Assembly (NCBI RefSeq): GCF_043290135.1
Contig: NC_134705.1
Span: 102,139,239 to 102,203,238, forward strand
Length of the DNA: 64,000 bases
Origin: Rhipicephalus microplus
Lineage: Eukaryota > Arthropoda > Arachnida > Ixodida > Ixodidae
Reading direction: 5' to 3'
Position 1 is the first letter of the stretch. Each line of letters begins with the position of its first letter. The notes below the pieces were generated by a model. That model was not told the origin of the DNA. It ran no database searches and worked only from the letters and a program-made list of their open reading frames with translations. The position numbers and the translations under genes are program-made. Shown here piece by piece: positions 42,142-53,539 of the stretch.

Positions 42142-42709
42142 CGTCCGTGAAGTACGTGGTTCTAGTAGTACTCACGGTGGTGACGCGCACGTCCAAGGAA
42201 GCATGAACAGCGTTTCTTGGTGGCTCATGTTTTGGAAGAGTTCCGGACAGGGAATGCAGGCCACGGGAAGCTTGAACAGCATTCCCAAAGGACAGGAGCC
42301 CGTGCGTATTACGGCCACAAAGTGCTAGCCTAGTGTCCATTGGGTGATGCTCTGGTACCACAGAGGAGGAATGGACACCGTCCACTGATGGTCCAATGGG
42401 CAGCTGAAGCGGCGGCCGGGTTGTTGACTCCATTGCCAAAGAAACGTCAACAGCGTTCCTGGATGGAGAAGCCCGCACTGCCGACGAACCACGAAGACAC
42501 GTACCGGAGGCTTCCCGCAGAGGGTTCACTTGTCGGCTTGCGCTGACGGCCGCCGAGGAGGCCTTAACGCCATCCCCGAACGGTGGTGGCAGTGGCAGCA
42601 GGTGAACAGCTGCCGAGGAGGCCTTGACGCCGTCCTCACGCGGCGCTTATCGCGGCTGTCCTGGATGACGAATCCGGGACGTAAGACTTCTTCTTGGTCG
42701 GCTGCGCCA
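42142..42709 (-). pseudogene. element D Gag, N-terminal part
   Basis: Begins at or near ATG 42707-42709 (MAQPTKKKSYVPDSSS), a codon that overlaps the PBS. That frame soon meets a stop. A second frame, open from about 42529, reads ASGTCLRGSSAVRASPSRN and carries repeated units of the type RNAVHASLDV and GNAVQASRGL, ending TTRTTYFTD at the RTE target duplication. Two imperfect copies of CTCCTCGGC-containing units at 42560-42640 suggest internal duplication. It joins in frame with 37663-39152 once the RTE is removed. Confidence 0.55.
42696..42709 (-). promoter_or_regulatory. element D primer-binding site (PBS)
   Basis: TGGCGCAGCCGACC on the element strand, one base inside the 5' LTR. It overlaps an ATG (ATGGCGCAG) that may be the gag start. 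Confidence 0.65.
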
Positions 42710-42710
42710 T

Positions 42711-42841
42711 TGTGATGAGCGAGACAGAGAACAAGAGACAACACACGATTCTGGGCCAGCTGTTCTTATTCTGTCTTCATCCTCCTCTACCTTCCCTTAG
42801 CTGCCCACGCGCCGAAGCGCCAGCGTCTTTCTTGGTCGTGA

Positions 42842-42843
<2 letters not shown>
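42711..42843 (-). repeat. element D 5' LTR
   Basis: 133 bp, TGTGATGAGC to TCGTGACA on the plus strand, followed by C and (TA)n. Confidence 0.88.
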
Positions 42844-42844
<1 letters not shown>

Positions 42845-42902
<58 letters not shown>

Positions 42903-42910
42903 CGTGCGTG
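42845..42910. repeat. (TA)n then (TG)n microsatellite between elements D and E
   Basis: About 19 TA units followed by TG/CG-type dinucleotides. It separates the D LTR from the E LTR by about 74 bp. Confidence 0.95.
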
Positions 42911-42917
42911 TATTTAT

Positions 42918-43077
42918 TGTTACGTGAAGGCACACGGGGAACTAGGCATCTGAAGATGTATTTGCACAGTGCAACGCGCAAGCCAAGATGGAGAACAAGA
43001 GCTGTGTCCTACACCAAAATCACGTCGTCTTCCTCGGCGCCTATCTAACCGCTTTAGAGGGACACTGTCTCATAACA
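42918..43077 (-). repeat. element E 3' LTR
   Basis: 160 bp, TGTTACGTGAAGG to CTCATAACA. Close to 47840-47997, with some ten to fifteen differences. Confidence 0.88.
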
Positions 43078-43099
43078 CAACCCCCGTGTGCTGAAGCAC

Positions 43100-46000
43100 C
43101 GTCTCAATGCTTTCTATGATTTTGCCGAGTGGCAAAGCTTAAGGCGAGATACATGAAAAATGTCTGTAGAGAGTGTAGGAGAGGAGGAGGAAGCCTCAAG
43201 CGAGGCTGCTCGTAGGTCACAATTGTCACCTGGCGCAAAACGCGATAGGGTCCTCAGTAGAGGAAAAACAGTTTTTCAGAAAGTCCAACGCGCCTAGTCG
43301 GAGTCCACAATAGCACAAGAGAGACCGGCGTAAAGGAAACTTGGCGATGATGGGAGTTGTAGCGCTGCCGCTGCTGATCTTGCGATGCTAAAAGGCGCTG
43401 ATGAGCAACTTCTCGTGCTTTGCGAGCTCTGGTGATAGCATCGCGGGCGTATTCGGTCATCGAGTCGACGGCTGTCGGAAATATGGCGTCAAATGGTAAA
43501 GTTGGATCACGAGCAAACACGACATAAAAAGGTGAAACACCAGCTGCACCGTGGCGTAAGGAATTACACGCGAACGTAACCAAGGGCAATGCAACGTCAA
43601 AGTCCTGGTGGTCGGACGATACGTACATCGCGAGCATATTAGTTAAAGTTCGGTTGAATGGTTCTGTCAGTCCGTTTGTTTGCGGGTGGCAGGTTGTCGT
43701 AAATTTATGTTTTGTCTCGCAGGAGCGAAACAGGTCGTCAATAACTCGGAATAGAAAATAGCGCCCAAAATATGTTAGGAGTTAGCGTGGGACGCCATGA
43801 TGAAGTATGACGTCGCGCAGGAGAAAATCGGCAATGTCCATGGCACAGCTGGTTGGCAGAGCCAGTGCATAGGCGTACTCGGTTGTTTGATCTGTCGCAA
43901 CAGCTATCCACTTATTCGCAGAAGTGGACGCATGTAAAGGGCCTAGGAGGTCAAGACCAAGTCGAAATAAGGAATGAAAGGGAACGTCTAGTGGTTGGAA
44001 GAGCCCGGCAGGACTCATAGAATGTTTTTCTTTCAGCGTTGACACTGGTCGCATGAGGCGACATAGCTGCGACCGGAGAGATAAAGACTAGGCCAGTAAA
44101 ATCGACGCTGTACGCAGTCATATGTCTGAGACACTCCGAGGTGACCGGCAGTGGGAGCGTCGTGGAGCTGGCCGACCACGCACACAGGTTAGTGGGAAGG
44201 TACCACAAGGGGCAGTTCGCGCCCATCAGGGCGAACGTTGTAACGATACAATGTGCCATTCTTGAGCACGAACCATCGAGTAGACAGATCACGTGCCGCA
44301 GAATAAAGATTCTCGATGATGTTACGTAAGACAGGATCTCGACGCTGTTACTCACGGATGTTGCTTAAAGCGAAGAGAGACAGCTCACATGGCGCTTCAT
44401 CGAGTGCCTCAGGTGGGTCCACTGGATTCCGAGAAAAGCAGTCAGCGTCATGGTGTACACGGCCAGATATGTAGAACACCGAGTAAGTGTAGCTTGGACT
44501 CATAGTGCCCATCGACCAAGGCGCCTAGTGGGGTCCTTCAAGGATGCGATCCAGCAAAGTGCATGGTGATCAGTTGTAACGGTGAATTGTCGACCATGTA
44601 AATAGGGTCGAAGTTTCGCTACTGCCTAAACGACAGCAAGGCATTCCCTTTCGGCGATTGAGTAGTTCTTTCCCGCCTGCGAGAAGAGACGGCTGGCATA
44701 GGCGATAACGCGGGCACAGCCGCTTTGATGCTGGACCAAAACAGCACCGATTTCATGGTTACTGGCATCGATGCGGACGTCTGTAGGGGCGGCACTGTGA
44801 AGATGTGCCAAAACAGGTGGTTCTGTTAGCACTGTAATAAGTGTAGATAACGCCGTAGCTTGCGTAGCACCCTTTGTGAATGAGACATCTTTTCTCGGTA
44901 AGTTTGTGAGAGGACGGGCTACTTCCGCAAAGTTGTTCACAAAACGTCGAAAGTACGAGCACAGACCAAGAAAGCTGCGGACTTCATTAGTGCAGGTCGG
45001 AACGGGGAAGTTCCGCACGGCTCGCAATTTATCGAGATCAGGGCGTACATCAGATGAGTCGAGAAGGTGGCCCAACAAGGTTAGTTGCTGGCGTCCAAAG
45101 TGGCATTTTGACGAGTTCAGTTGGATACCGGCATTGCAAAAAATAGCCAGTATTGAGAATAGGCGGTGGAGGCGGGCCTTAAAGGTCAGAGAAAAGACAA
45201 TAACGTCGTCAAGGTAACATACACAAATGAACCATTTGAACTCACGCAAAAAAGAGTCCATCATCAACTTGAACGTGGCTGGAACGTTGCATAACCCGAA
45301 GGGCATGACCTTAAACTGATAAAGACCATCGGGTGTGACAAAAGCGGTCTTTTAGCGATCCATGTCGTCGTCAGCAATTTGGCAGTACCCTGATCTTAGA
45401 TCAATAAAAGAAAAATACTTAGCGCCGTGAAAACAATCCAGGGCGTCGTCTATGCGCTGTAGCAGGTAGACGTCTTTTTTAGTAATCTTGTTCGGATGTC
45501 GGTAGTGAACACAGAATCACCAAGTGTTGTCCTTCTTTTTGACAAGAACTACAGGGGAAGCCCATGGACTGCATCATGGCTCAATTATGTCTCTAGCGAG
45601 CATTTTGTTGACTTCTGCTTGAATTATCTGACGCTCAGTTGAAGATACGCGGTATGGCCGTCGATAGACAAGGAAGGCATCGGCGGTGTCTATGCGGTGT
45701 TTTGGAGCAGTGGTTTGACCTAGCGGACGATCACAAAGCTGAAAAAAAAAAACGTCCCAGTATGACTCAACGATGTGAAGTAGTGCGTCAGCTTGATGTG
45801 GCAAAAGGTCTGACGCGATCATTTTTTTAACGTCAGCAGACGGGCTTGCTTACAAAGATCGAGCATGCGTGTAGCTGCAGTGTGCAGCATCATTCGAAGA
45901 CAGAGCTGAGATGACGCATTCGTCATAGGGAGTCAGCATGGCGAGGGCACTTCCGCGCGGGAGCACTTGTGGACACAGAACAAAGTTGAGCGCAGGAATG

Positions 46001-46629
46001 CAGGCACGGTTTGCACGTAACTGAATAACAGTGTGTGGTAAGGTAACACTGTGAGTCAAAAGAATGAATGTGAAGGGTGCGAGCACATAGTCGCCATCGG
46101 ATACAGGTGGTGAGGGCATTACGGTGATGCAGGTCACAGTTTGCAGTGACAAACGGACATGTTCAGCATCGCACATACGAGCTTGGGGTGGACTGGGCGG
46201 ATCAATCGGATACGGTAGGTCTATTTGCCCAGTACCAGCTGAACAGTCGATGAGGGTGAAATGAGTGGACGAAAATTCAACACCGAGGATCACATCATTG
46301 GTGCATTGAGAGAGAACAGTGAAGAGAACTGAAGTTGGACGGCCGGCGATAGTAACACGTGCAGTACAGACGCCAATAACACAAGCCGTACCACCATCAG
46401 CAACACGAAAACTGCGTGAATGGGCTGGAGTAAGGACTTTCTTTGAGCGGTCATAAATGTGCAGGCTCATCACAGAATTATTGGCGCCAGTGTCTACCAA
46501 GGCTTTAACAGATAAACCGTCCACTTCAACTTCGATCAGGTTCTGGTTGGTCGGGAGCGTCAACAGAGGAATTGTAGAGCAAGTCGTATCAGCAGCGCCA
46601 CCTCCGGGAGCTGCAGCCGTTAGTTTTCT
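43100..46629 (-). pseudogene. element E Pol, broken
   Basis: Protease at 45850-46641: VKALVDTGANNSVMS and DVILGVEF. The RT start (VYRRPYRVSSTERQIIQAEV) runs to a stop at 45574. The middle, 45573-45307, is out of frame. The RT end with intact YLDD (FICVCYLDDVIVFS) and RNase H (DVRIDASNHEIGAVL, where the first catalytic box reads IDAS) is at 44626-45306. The integrase core starts at 44054 (LGLDLLGPLHAS) and continues at 43637-43254 (MLAMYVSSDHQDFDVALPLV). The final GPYRVLRQV lies past a stop near 43250. At least six breaks. The -1 site AGAAAAC joins it to gag at 46623-46629. Confidence 0.85.
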
Positions 46630-47838
46630 GAAGAAAACCACCGGCCAGAGGATGGAGACGGGGAAGGAGGTGTTGGCGGAGACCTGGAAAATCTACGTAG
46701 AGGTGAAAGTGAGCGACTGTACTGGGCAGTGGTCGTAGTGGTCGGGTCGTCATTAGCTCAGCCATCAAGTCGTGGTAGTTCCTGGCCATACAGATGGGCT
46801 GGTGAGTGGACATTGGGGAAGCTTGAGTTTACCCGATACGGTGCAGTCCATGTGCTCCGGCAATGAAAGGAAATGTGTCCCACTCGTTCACGTCGAAAGC
46901 AAATCGGCCTGTCGTCAGGCGTCTTCCACGAATTCGGGTCACGGTTACATGGAGCAGTGTCGCGATAATGCTGTGGGTGGCTGCAGGTAGATGGACTGCC
47001 AGCGTCGGGACGCTTCAAAGAACAGACCGTGTGAATACCCGCGTTGGCTAGTTCCGTGCGAACAACGGTCTGCATTAGTGATCGCCTGAGGATCACTCGG
47101 TACTAGTGCTCTCAAGGGTGCGTGTAATATGGCCTCGATTTGGTGGCGTACGATTCGCGCAAGTTGACGTCGCAGCAGTGTTGGGAAGGCACGTGAAGTG
47201 GTCGGCAATGCGACGGCTTTTAGCCTGTTGAAAGCGTTGGCACTCCCAGATAACATCTTGCATGGTGGAACAGCCTTTGCACACAAGGGGGCTGAATGCA
47301 TCGTCTGCGCTGCCCTTGAGCACACGCTCTACCTTGTCGGCTTCAGCCGTGGTTTGGTGAAGTTTACGGCAAAGGGTAAGCACATCTTGTTTGTACGCCA
47401 GGCAAGACTCCGTAGCTGTCTGAACACGTGTGCCAAGTTCTTTCCTAGTGGCCTGCTTGCAGCCTGCAGATTGACCAAGCAACTCGCGTAACTTGGTCTT
47501 GCAAACGTGCCAGCTTGTGATCGCGTCCACATTGTTATTAAACCATGCCTTGGCCGTTCCTTGCAAATAAAAGATGATGTTTGCCAGCATCAAGGTTGGT
47601 TCCCACATGTGATTTTCGCTGACGAGCTCGTAGAGTTTAAGCCACTCATCCACGTCCTCGTCTGCCATTCCCGAGAAGTTACCGGATCGCCACGGGAAAA
47701 ACAGGGTAGGTCGGCGCCGTTGATGCATTGGGCGTGGCAGCTGACGAAGCGTCGCTGCAGGTGGATTTGTTGGAAGCAGCGACCAGGCGTCTGCTGCGTA
47801 ACTCTGTTATGCGTTGTAACCCAGCACCTTTCACCAAA
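46620..47838 (-). pseudogene. element E Gag, broken
   Basis: The capsid-like region is open at 47093-47728: NFSGMADEDVDEWLKLYELV, FYLQGTAKAWFNNNVD, KVERVLKGSADDAFS. The zinc-knuckle region (46758-47096) reads ICFRRERVGHISFHC, so the second Cys of CCHC is replaced by Arg. Upstream, in another frame, the peptide TELRSRRL lies between the PBS and the capsid, the counterpart of LELRSRTL in gypsy-1. In its last frame gag ends GAA AAC TAA at 46620-46622. Confidence 0.82.
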
Positions 47839-47839
47839 A

Positions 47840-47992
47840 TGTTACGTGAAGGCACACCGGGAACTAGGCGTCTGAAAATATATTTGTACAGCGCCAACTC
47901 GCACGCCAAGATGGAGAACAAGAGCTGTGTCCTACACCAAAACCATGTCTTTCTCGGCCCCCTATCTAACCACTTTAGTGGGACACTGTCTC

Positions 47993-47997
<5 letters not shown>
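47840..47997 (-). repeat. element E 5' LTR
   Basis: About 158 bp from TGTTACGTGAAGG; its right end merges with a (TA)n run, so the last few bases are uncertain. Confidence 0.82.

Positions 47998-48074
<77 letters not shown>
47998..48074. repeat. (TA)n microsatellite between elements E and F
   Basis: About 38 TA units with one interruption (TAAATATAT). It touches both LTRs. Confidence 0.95.
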
Positions 48075-48077
<3 letters not shown>

Positions 48078-48203
48078 AAGATGGCGCTGAGTACACTGAA
48101 GACTCTCCTTTATTGACCCGAGTATGTGCCCCACAACCTAAACTTGACTGGTGATGATGAGTATGTACAGATTAAAAAATGGGACGCATAAATAATGCTC
48201 ACA
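48075..48203 (-). repeat. element F 3' LTR
   Basis: 129 bp, TGTAAGATGGCG to AATGCTCACA. Confidence 0.92.
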
Positions 48204-48245
48204 CTTATTTTCCCCGCGCGCTTCAGCGGCCGACCCGGCCGAGAC

Positions 48246-51200
48246 TTAGGCGGGAAAGGTACGGCGCACAAAGGGTTTGAGACGTGAAACGTGGACTATC
48301 TCGGAGGCACGGTAACGACGGTCCGAGGAACTCTCGACGGGAATGACAAGGTAATTGACAGGAGATGTGCGTTCACAAACCACGTAAGGTCCTAGAAAGC
48401 GTGACTGAAACGTTTCACACAATCCGGGTGTGCGAACAGGTGCCCAAAGTAGCACTTCATCTCCAGGACGGAAGGTGACGTCTCGACGAAAGCTGTCATA
48501 GCGTTGCTTGCGGTCTGTTGACTGGCCTCCGTGTTGAGTTGAGCACGTTGCCGTGCCTCATCAAGCCTGGAGACGAAATGTTCTGGCGTAGTCGTGGACG
48601 TTTTTGTCATTACATTGACGGAAGAGGCGTCAATGGTGAATGTCGGCGCACGACCATAGACGAGGAACGAAGGTGAATGCCCGGTGGTTCGTTGAACAGC
48701 GCTGTTGTGTGAAAATGTTACGAACGGCGAGGTTTTGTCCCAATTATCGTGGTTCGGTGCGATGTACATGGATATCATGTCAATTAGAGTCCGGTGGAAT
48801 CGCTCTGTCAGCCCATTTGTCTGCGGGGGGTAAGCGGGTGTGGTCTTATGAACTGTGCCACAATTTTTAAGATATCGTCGAGAATTGTTGACGGGAAGGC
48901 CTTGCTTCGGTCACTCAACAACGCGTGCGGTGCACCATGACGCAACACAATGGCTTCTAAAAAGAAGGCGGCAACGTCTGAGGCAGAAGTAGTACGTAGA
49001 GGAGCGGTCTCCGCGTATCGTGTGAGATGGTCGACGGCCGTGACAATCCAGCGGTGGCCCGCTGGCGTTACGGGAAGTGGCCCGACGAGGTCTATTCCGA
49101 AAACGACAAAAGGTGTGTTGGGACATGGAATGGTTTGTAATAAGCCAGCAGGAGCTGAAGTTGGTCGTTTCCGGAGTTGACGAAGTGCACAAGAAGCGAC
49201 ATATTTAGCCACAAAGGTAGAAAGACCAGGCCAGAAGAAATGGCTCCTAACGCGGTTGTAGGTCTTTTGAAATCCTAAGTGTCCAGCTGATGGGTCGTCG
49301 TGAAATGCTTCGAGAACTTGTTTTCGCAGCGAACGAGGAAGTACTGGCACCCATCGGTGCCCATCTGCATTGTAAGTATAGTGCTGCAGGACATTGTTCT
49401 CTAGCTTGAACAGCCGTAGCTGATGACGTAGTCTGGCATTAGGTGGAGAAGGCGAGCCTTTGAAGTATCCGATGATGCGGTTACAGTAGCGGTCCTCACG
49501 TTGGTACGCGGCAAACTGGGCGCTGCTGTTTAAAGGTAGTGACCCAGCAACTGCCAGGGGTGATAACGTGAGTGTAGAGGAAGACGCGTGATCACCTGAG
49601 GAGCATTGAGGATGCGTGGTTGGAGATGAAAGTGGCAGAGGGCAGCGAGAAAGAGCGTCAGCATCCTGATGCTGTTTGCCGGACCTGTACACAACGTCAA
49701 AAGTGTACTCTTGCAAACGCAGTATCCAGTGACCGAGGCGCCCAGACAAATCTTTCAGCGAGGACAACCAGCATAGGGCATGGTGGTCGGTAACCACTGC
49801 GAAGTGGCGTCCATACAGAAAAGGTCGAAATTTCTGGATGGCCCAAATGATAGCAAGACATTTCTGCTCTGTTATCGAGTAGTTCTGCTCCGCAGGTGTT
49901 AGTGCACGGCTGGCATACGCAACTATTCTCTCACGTGAAGTGTCGTCGCGCTGGAGGAGGACAGCACCGATTCCGTGGCCGCTGGCATCTGTGTGCAGGA
50001 AAGTGGGTGCACTCTCATTGAAGTGACGGAGGACGGGGTCTGATGTCAAAGCACGCTTAAGGGCTTGGAAAGCACACTCGCACTCGTCAGTCCACGTGAA
50101 ATTCGTTCCTGACGTCAGAAGCTTGTGTAACGGCCCCGCAATGGCAGCAAAGTGACGGATGAAGCGGCGGAAGTAAGACGCCAGGCCCACGAAACTTCGC
50201 AATTGTTTTTGATTGCGCGGACGTGGAAAACTAATTACGGCAGCAACCTTGTCGGGGTCGGGTCGAACGCCATCTTCGCTGACAAGGAGATACAATACTT
50301 TGATGCTTGTGCTGGCGAAGTGGCACTTTTTTGTATTGAGCTGTAGGCCAGCGTTCGAAATGCACGTTAGAACTTCGTCCAAACGCTTAAGGTGCTGAGG
50401 AAAAGTAGAAGAATAAATGACGATGTCGTTTAAATAACATAAGCAGGTTTTCCATTTGAGACCACGTAAGACAATATCTATCATGCGCTCGAATGTTGCT
50501 GGAGCGTTGCATAAGCCAAAAGGCATGACGCTAAATTCGTAAAGCCCGTCAGGCGTCGCAAACGCCGTTTTCTCCTTGTCTGATTCGCGTATAGGTATTC
50601 GCCAATAGCCGCATTGGAGGTAGAGCCTGGAGAAATATTCTGCGCCTTGTAGATGTCCAGGGCATCATCTATGCGTGGCAACGGATGTACGTCTTTTTTC
50701 GTGATCTTATTGAGCGCTCTGTAATCAACACAAAAGCGGACAGAGCCATCCTTTTTCCGGACCAACGCCACAGGAGACGACCAGGAGCTGGATGAAGGTT
50801 GAATAATATCCCGTTTAAGCATGTCGGCGACGTTTTCCTCAATGATTTGCCGTTCCGCCAAAGAGAGACGTTATCGGTGGCGGCGTACAATGGAGCTGCC
50901 TTCGGTTTCGATGCTGTGCTCTGCAACGGAGGTGCGGCCCAGAACTTTGCAATGTACATCGAACGAAAGGCTGTGCTTTTGGAGAAGGTCTAAGAGGTCT
51001 CTCTTTTGCTCGGCAGTGAGGTGAGGACTTATGGTGTCATTGAAGGTAACAGTGGTAGCCTTGATAACAGTAGTAGCAGACAAAGGCGGTGATTCTGCGT
51101 GAAGGGGAACCAGCGAAAAGGGCTCACTGTCAGCGAAGCAGCTCACAGCAGTGCCCTGGGACAGCATCACTGGCGAAGAATTTGTTTTCAAGGCGGTGAC

Positions 51201-51815
51201 CAATGCTTTACCGTCGTTAAACCGCACAAGGCCGGGTGGGATGGTAAGCGCCGCAGGTTTGGAGTGAACTGATGGAGCTACGAACACGTCACCGTTAACT
51301 ATAGTATCCGAAGCGATCGTTAGAAGTTGTTCATCTCCTGGCGAAATGAAACAATCAGTGGCAGCAACGAAACGGAAGCTGTATGGATCGACATCGGATT
51401 AACTCTCAGTAGCTGACATTTGAGTGAATCGCTGACGACACGATATGAAAACTGATGTCGAAGAAAGGATGTTCAATCCTAAAATTACTGTGTGAGTGTA
51501 CAAAGGAAGTACAAGAAAGTGAATGTGGTGAAGAATGCCATCTATGAAAACGCTGACTGGGCAAATACTTGAAGGCTGAATAGGGACTCCATCTGCGCAA
51601 CGAAGGAGAGTACCATCGTAGGGCGTCTTAACTTTTTTTAAGCGGGCACAAAAGTCTGCACGAATTACGGAAAGTGATGCGCCTGTGTCCACCAGTGCCT
51701 CTGTCTGTATACCTTCAACATACACCAATGAAACATTCGATGGGCGGTCCGGGAGAGTTTGACGCAGTTCGAAAGGTGCAGCTTTCCCTCCCGAAGCTGC
51801 ACGGTTAAGTTTTCC
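48246..51815 (-). pseudogene. element F Pol, broken
   Basis: Protease at 51399-51728 (TEALVDTGASLSVI, VILGLNIL). RT start at 50481-50861 (VRKKDGSVRFCVDYRALNK), then frameshift. RT end, RNase H and part of integrase are in one frame at 48808-50526: the active site reads CYLNDIVIYS (YLND at 50425-50436, second-to-last Asp lost), RNase H FLHTDASGHGIGAVLLQ, integrase finger AGHLGFQKTYNRVRSHFFW with CALRQLRKR, where the last Cys of HHCC is lost, and core FGIDLVGPLPV and LLSDRSKAF. The rest lies in other frames (48392-48778; GPYVVCERTSPVNYLV at 48246-48455). It is non-functional. Confidence 0.88.
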
Positions 51816-53150
51816 AGTTGGCGGTCGGCAATTGAAGTAGAAGGTCGGAGAGGAGAAGAGGAACGCCGCATCGGTGAAGGTGAGCGACGACGTGAGAACC
51901 GGGAACTGCCAACTGGGTCAAAGTTCTGCGGAGACAGTGACCGACGAGTGCTGTTCGGATATCGCCGACAATAGGGTGGTCCAGTGGCGTATAAGTCGTC
52001 CCGTTCAAGGTTATCGTAGCTTCGTCGTTCATCTTGCTGACGGCGTCAGCGAAACCTTGAAATATGACCAAGGATGCCGCAAGAGAAGCAAGTCGGCCGC
52101 GAACTGCGCCAGGCGTTGTAAGGCTGGGAAGATGGTCGCGGTGCGAGTGAGTTGAGCGAACCATGCACTTAGGGCGCTGAGCTGCATTGGGCTTTACTAG
52201 GGTGCAGGTGTCCTAGCAGCAACCTAAGCATACGTTGGCATGGTCACAGGATATGAGCTCGGGACAGGTGTGACAGTCATCGAGGCCAGGATTTGGTGGG
52301 GCATAGGTGTCGTTGCAGCAACGTGAGCATAACTGGGCATGGGATGTGAACTCGGAGTTGGTGTACCAGTCATCAAGGCCAGTTCCTCCCTCACGACGTC
52401 GCGTAAACTAGTAGCGGGTGGCGTCGTTCGGATATCAAGGTGGCGAGGTGAAGCCTGTGCATGAAGTTCCTCGCGGATGATAGTGCGGATCAATGCACGC
52501 AGCTCTGTTGTATCATGACTTGAGCTCAGATCAGACATATCAAGCTGTACCCGAGTGGTCTGAAGCTCCTCAAGGCGCTGACAGGTAGCGACAACATCGG
52601 CTACGGTTTGGGGATTTGACACCACAAGCGCAATAAAAGCGACAGTCGCAATTCCTTTTAGCAGGTGGCGCACACGGTCGTTTTCCGCCATATGGTTGTC
52701 GACGCGGTGGCAAAGGGCGAGAACATCTTCGATGTAAGAATTGTAAGACTCGGCAGGGCGTTGAACACGGGCACCAAGCCTCTTTTCGGCGATATCCGAG
52801 CGCTGGCGGAGCTGACGTGTAAAGGCGGGCCACGTCGGAAAATCTGTGGCATGGTTGAAAAACCACGTTTTTACGACGCCGCTCAAGTAGAATGCAACGT
52901 GGGTGAGTTTCGCAGGCTCATCCCAGTTGTTGATAACACTCACGCGGTCATACTCCTCGAGCCAGTCTTCAACGTCTTCACCCGGAAGCCCTGCGAACAG
53001 CGGAGGATTCTTTTGAGGGCTGGTGACCAGGTGAGAAGGGTTTCTTGGTGGTGGGAGCGGTGGCGAAGCTGGCACGCTGGACTGGGCGGCTTGCGAAATA
53101 ACCGGACCCAGGTCATTTAGGCGGTGGCCTGAACGGAGCTCCAGGGATGT
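51800..53150 (-). pseudogene. element F Gag, C-terminal end broken
   Basis: Open at 52224-53075: FAGLPGEDVEDWLEEYDRV, AFYLSGVVKTWFFNH, VRHLLKGIATVAFIALV, then a Pro/Thr-rich repeat region (TPTPSSHPMPSYAHVAA). No ATG is found at the frame start. Upstream the frame reads SLELRSGHRLNDLGPV back to a TAA, so the conserved ELRS peptide is present. After stops the zinc knuckle reads CFSCGILGHISRFR with the last Cys replaced by Arg. At the pol junction the sequence is GGAAAACTTAAC, so the gag stop found in the relatives is altered. Confidence 0.83.
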
Positions 53151-53218
53151 GTTTTAGAAGGTGCTGGGGTGTCCGAGAACGCGAGAGGACGCAGGAACCG
53201 GGCAGCACCTCCACCACT

Positions 53219-53344
53219 TGTAAGATGGCGTCGAGTACACTCAAGACTATCCTTTATTGACCCGAGTATGTGCCCCATAACCTAAACTTGACTGGTGATG
53301 ATGAGTATGTACAGATGAAAAGATGGGACGCATAAATAATGCTC

Positions 53345-53347
<3 letters not shown>
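53219..53347 (-). repeat. element F 5' LTR
   Basis: 129 bp, followed directly by (TA)n. Confidence 0.92.

Positions 53348-53407
<60 letters not shown>
53348..53407. repeat. (TA)n microsatellite between F and D-prime
   Basis: About 30 AT units joining two LTR ends directly. Confidence 0.95.
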
Positions 53408-53410
<3 letters not shown>

Positions 53411-53539
53411 GTGGAATATGAGACAAGACACAACGCACTTGCTTTGGGCCGTCTGATCCCTATCTGCCTTGTTGTTGTTCCTCTCCCTTGCTCTAGGTAC
53501 TTGTGCGCCTGAGCACCAGTGTCTCTCTTGGTCTTGATA
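53408..53539 (-). repeat. D-prime 3' LTR
   Basis: About 132 bp. The block CACCAGTGTCTCTCTTGGTC matches GCACCAGCGTCTTTCTTAGTC in element D. Confidence 0.65.

Larger units (their letters stand above)
37532..42843 (-). mobile_element. element D: gag-only LTR retrotransposon, interrupted by RTE
   Basis: Short LTRs of 131 and 133 bp (37532-37662 and 42711-42843), a PBS inside the right one, and between them gag-like coding cut in two by an RTE insertion. Subtracting the RTE (39153-42141 plus its 12-bp duplication) leaves an internal region of about 2.05 kb that encodes Gag only; no protease, RT or integrase of its own is visible. Both outer borders touch (TA)n runs. It would need enzymes from another LTR element. 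Two further fragments of the family are at 32820-34075 and 53408-55345. Confidence 0.8.
42918..47997 (-). mobile_element. element E: decayed Ty3/gypsy retrotransposon
   Basis: About 5.08 kb, LTRs 42918-43077 and 47840-47997. The 5' side has a PBS (47821-47836, TGGTGAAAGGTGCTGG) like that of gypsy-1; the 3' side has a purine-rich CACACGGGGGTTG before the LTR. Gag and pol are recognisable but broken by frameshifts and stops. It is flanked on both sides by dinucleotide repeats. Its protein sequences differ clearly from gypsy-1, F and G, so it is a separate family. Confidence 0.88.
48075..53347 (-). mobile_element. element F: decayed Ty3/gypsy retrotransposon
   Basis: 5273 bp with 129-bp LTRs (48075-48203 and 53219-53347) differing at about seven bases, and ATAT on both outer sides (inside TA repeats). 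PBS at 53202-53216 (TGGTGGAGGTGCTGC). The 3' purine tract GCGCGGGGAAAATAAG touches the LTR. Gag is nearly open; pol is broken and its RT active site is mutated. AATAAA lies in the LTR on the element strand. Confidence 0.9.

Noticed and set aside
42119..42529. N-terminal 137-codon extension of the RTE protein
   Set aside because: It lies outside the RTE target duplication and encodes element D Gag; the frames happen to be joined.
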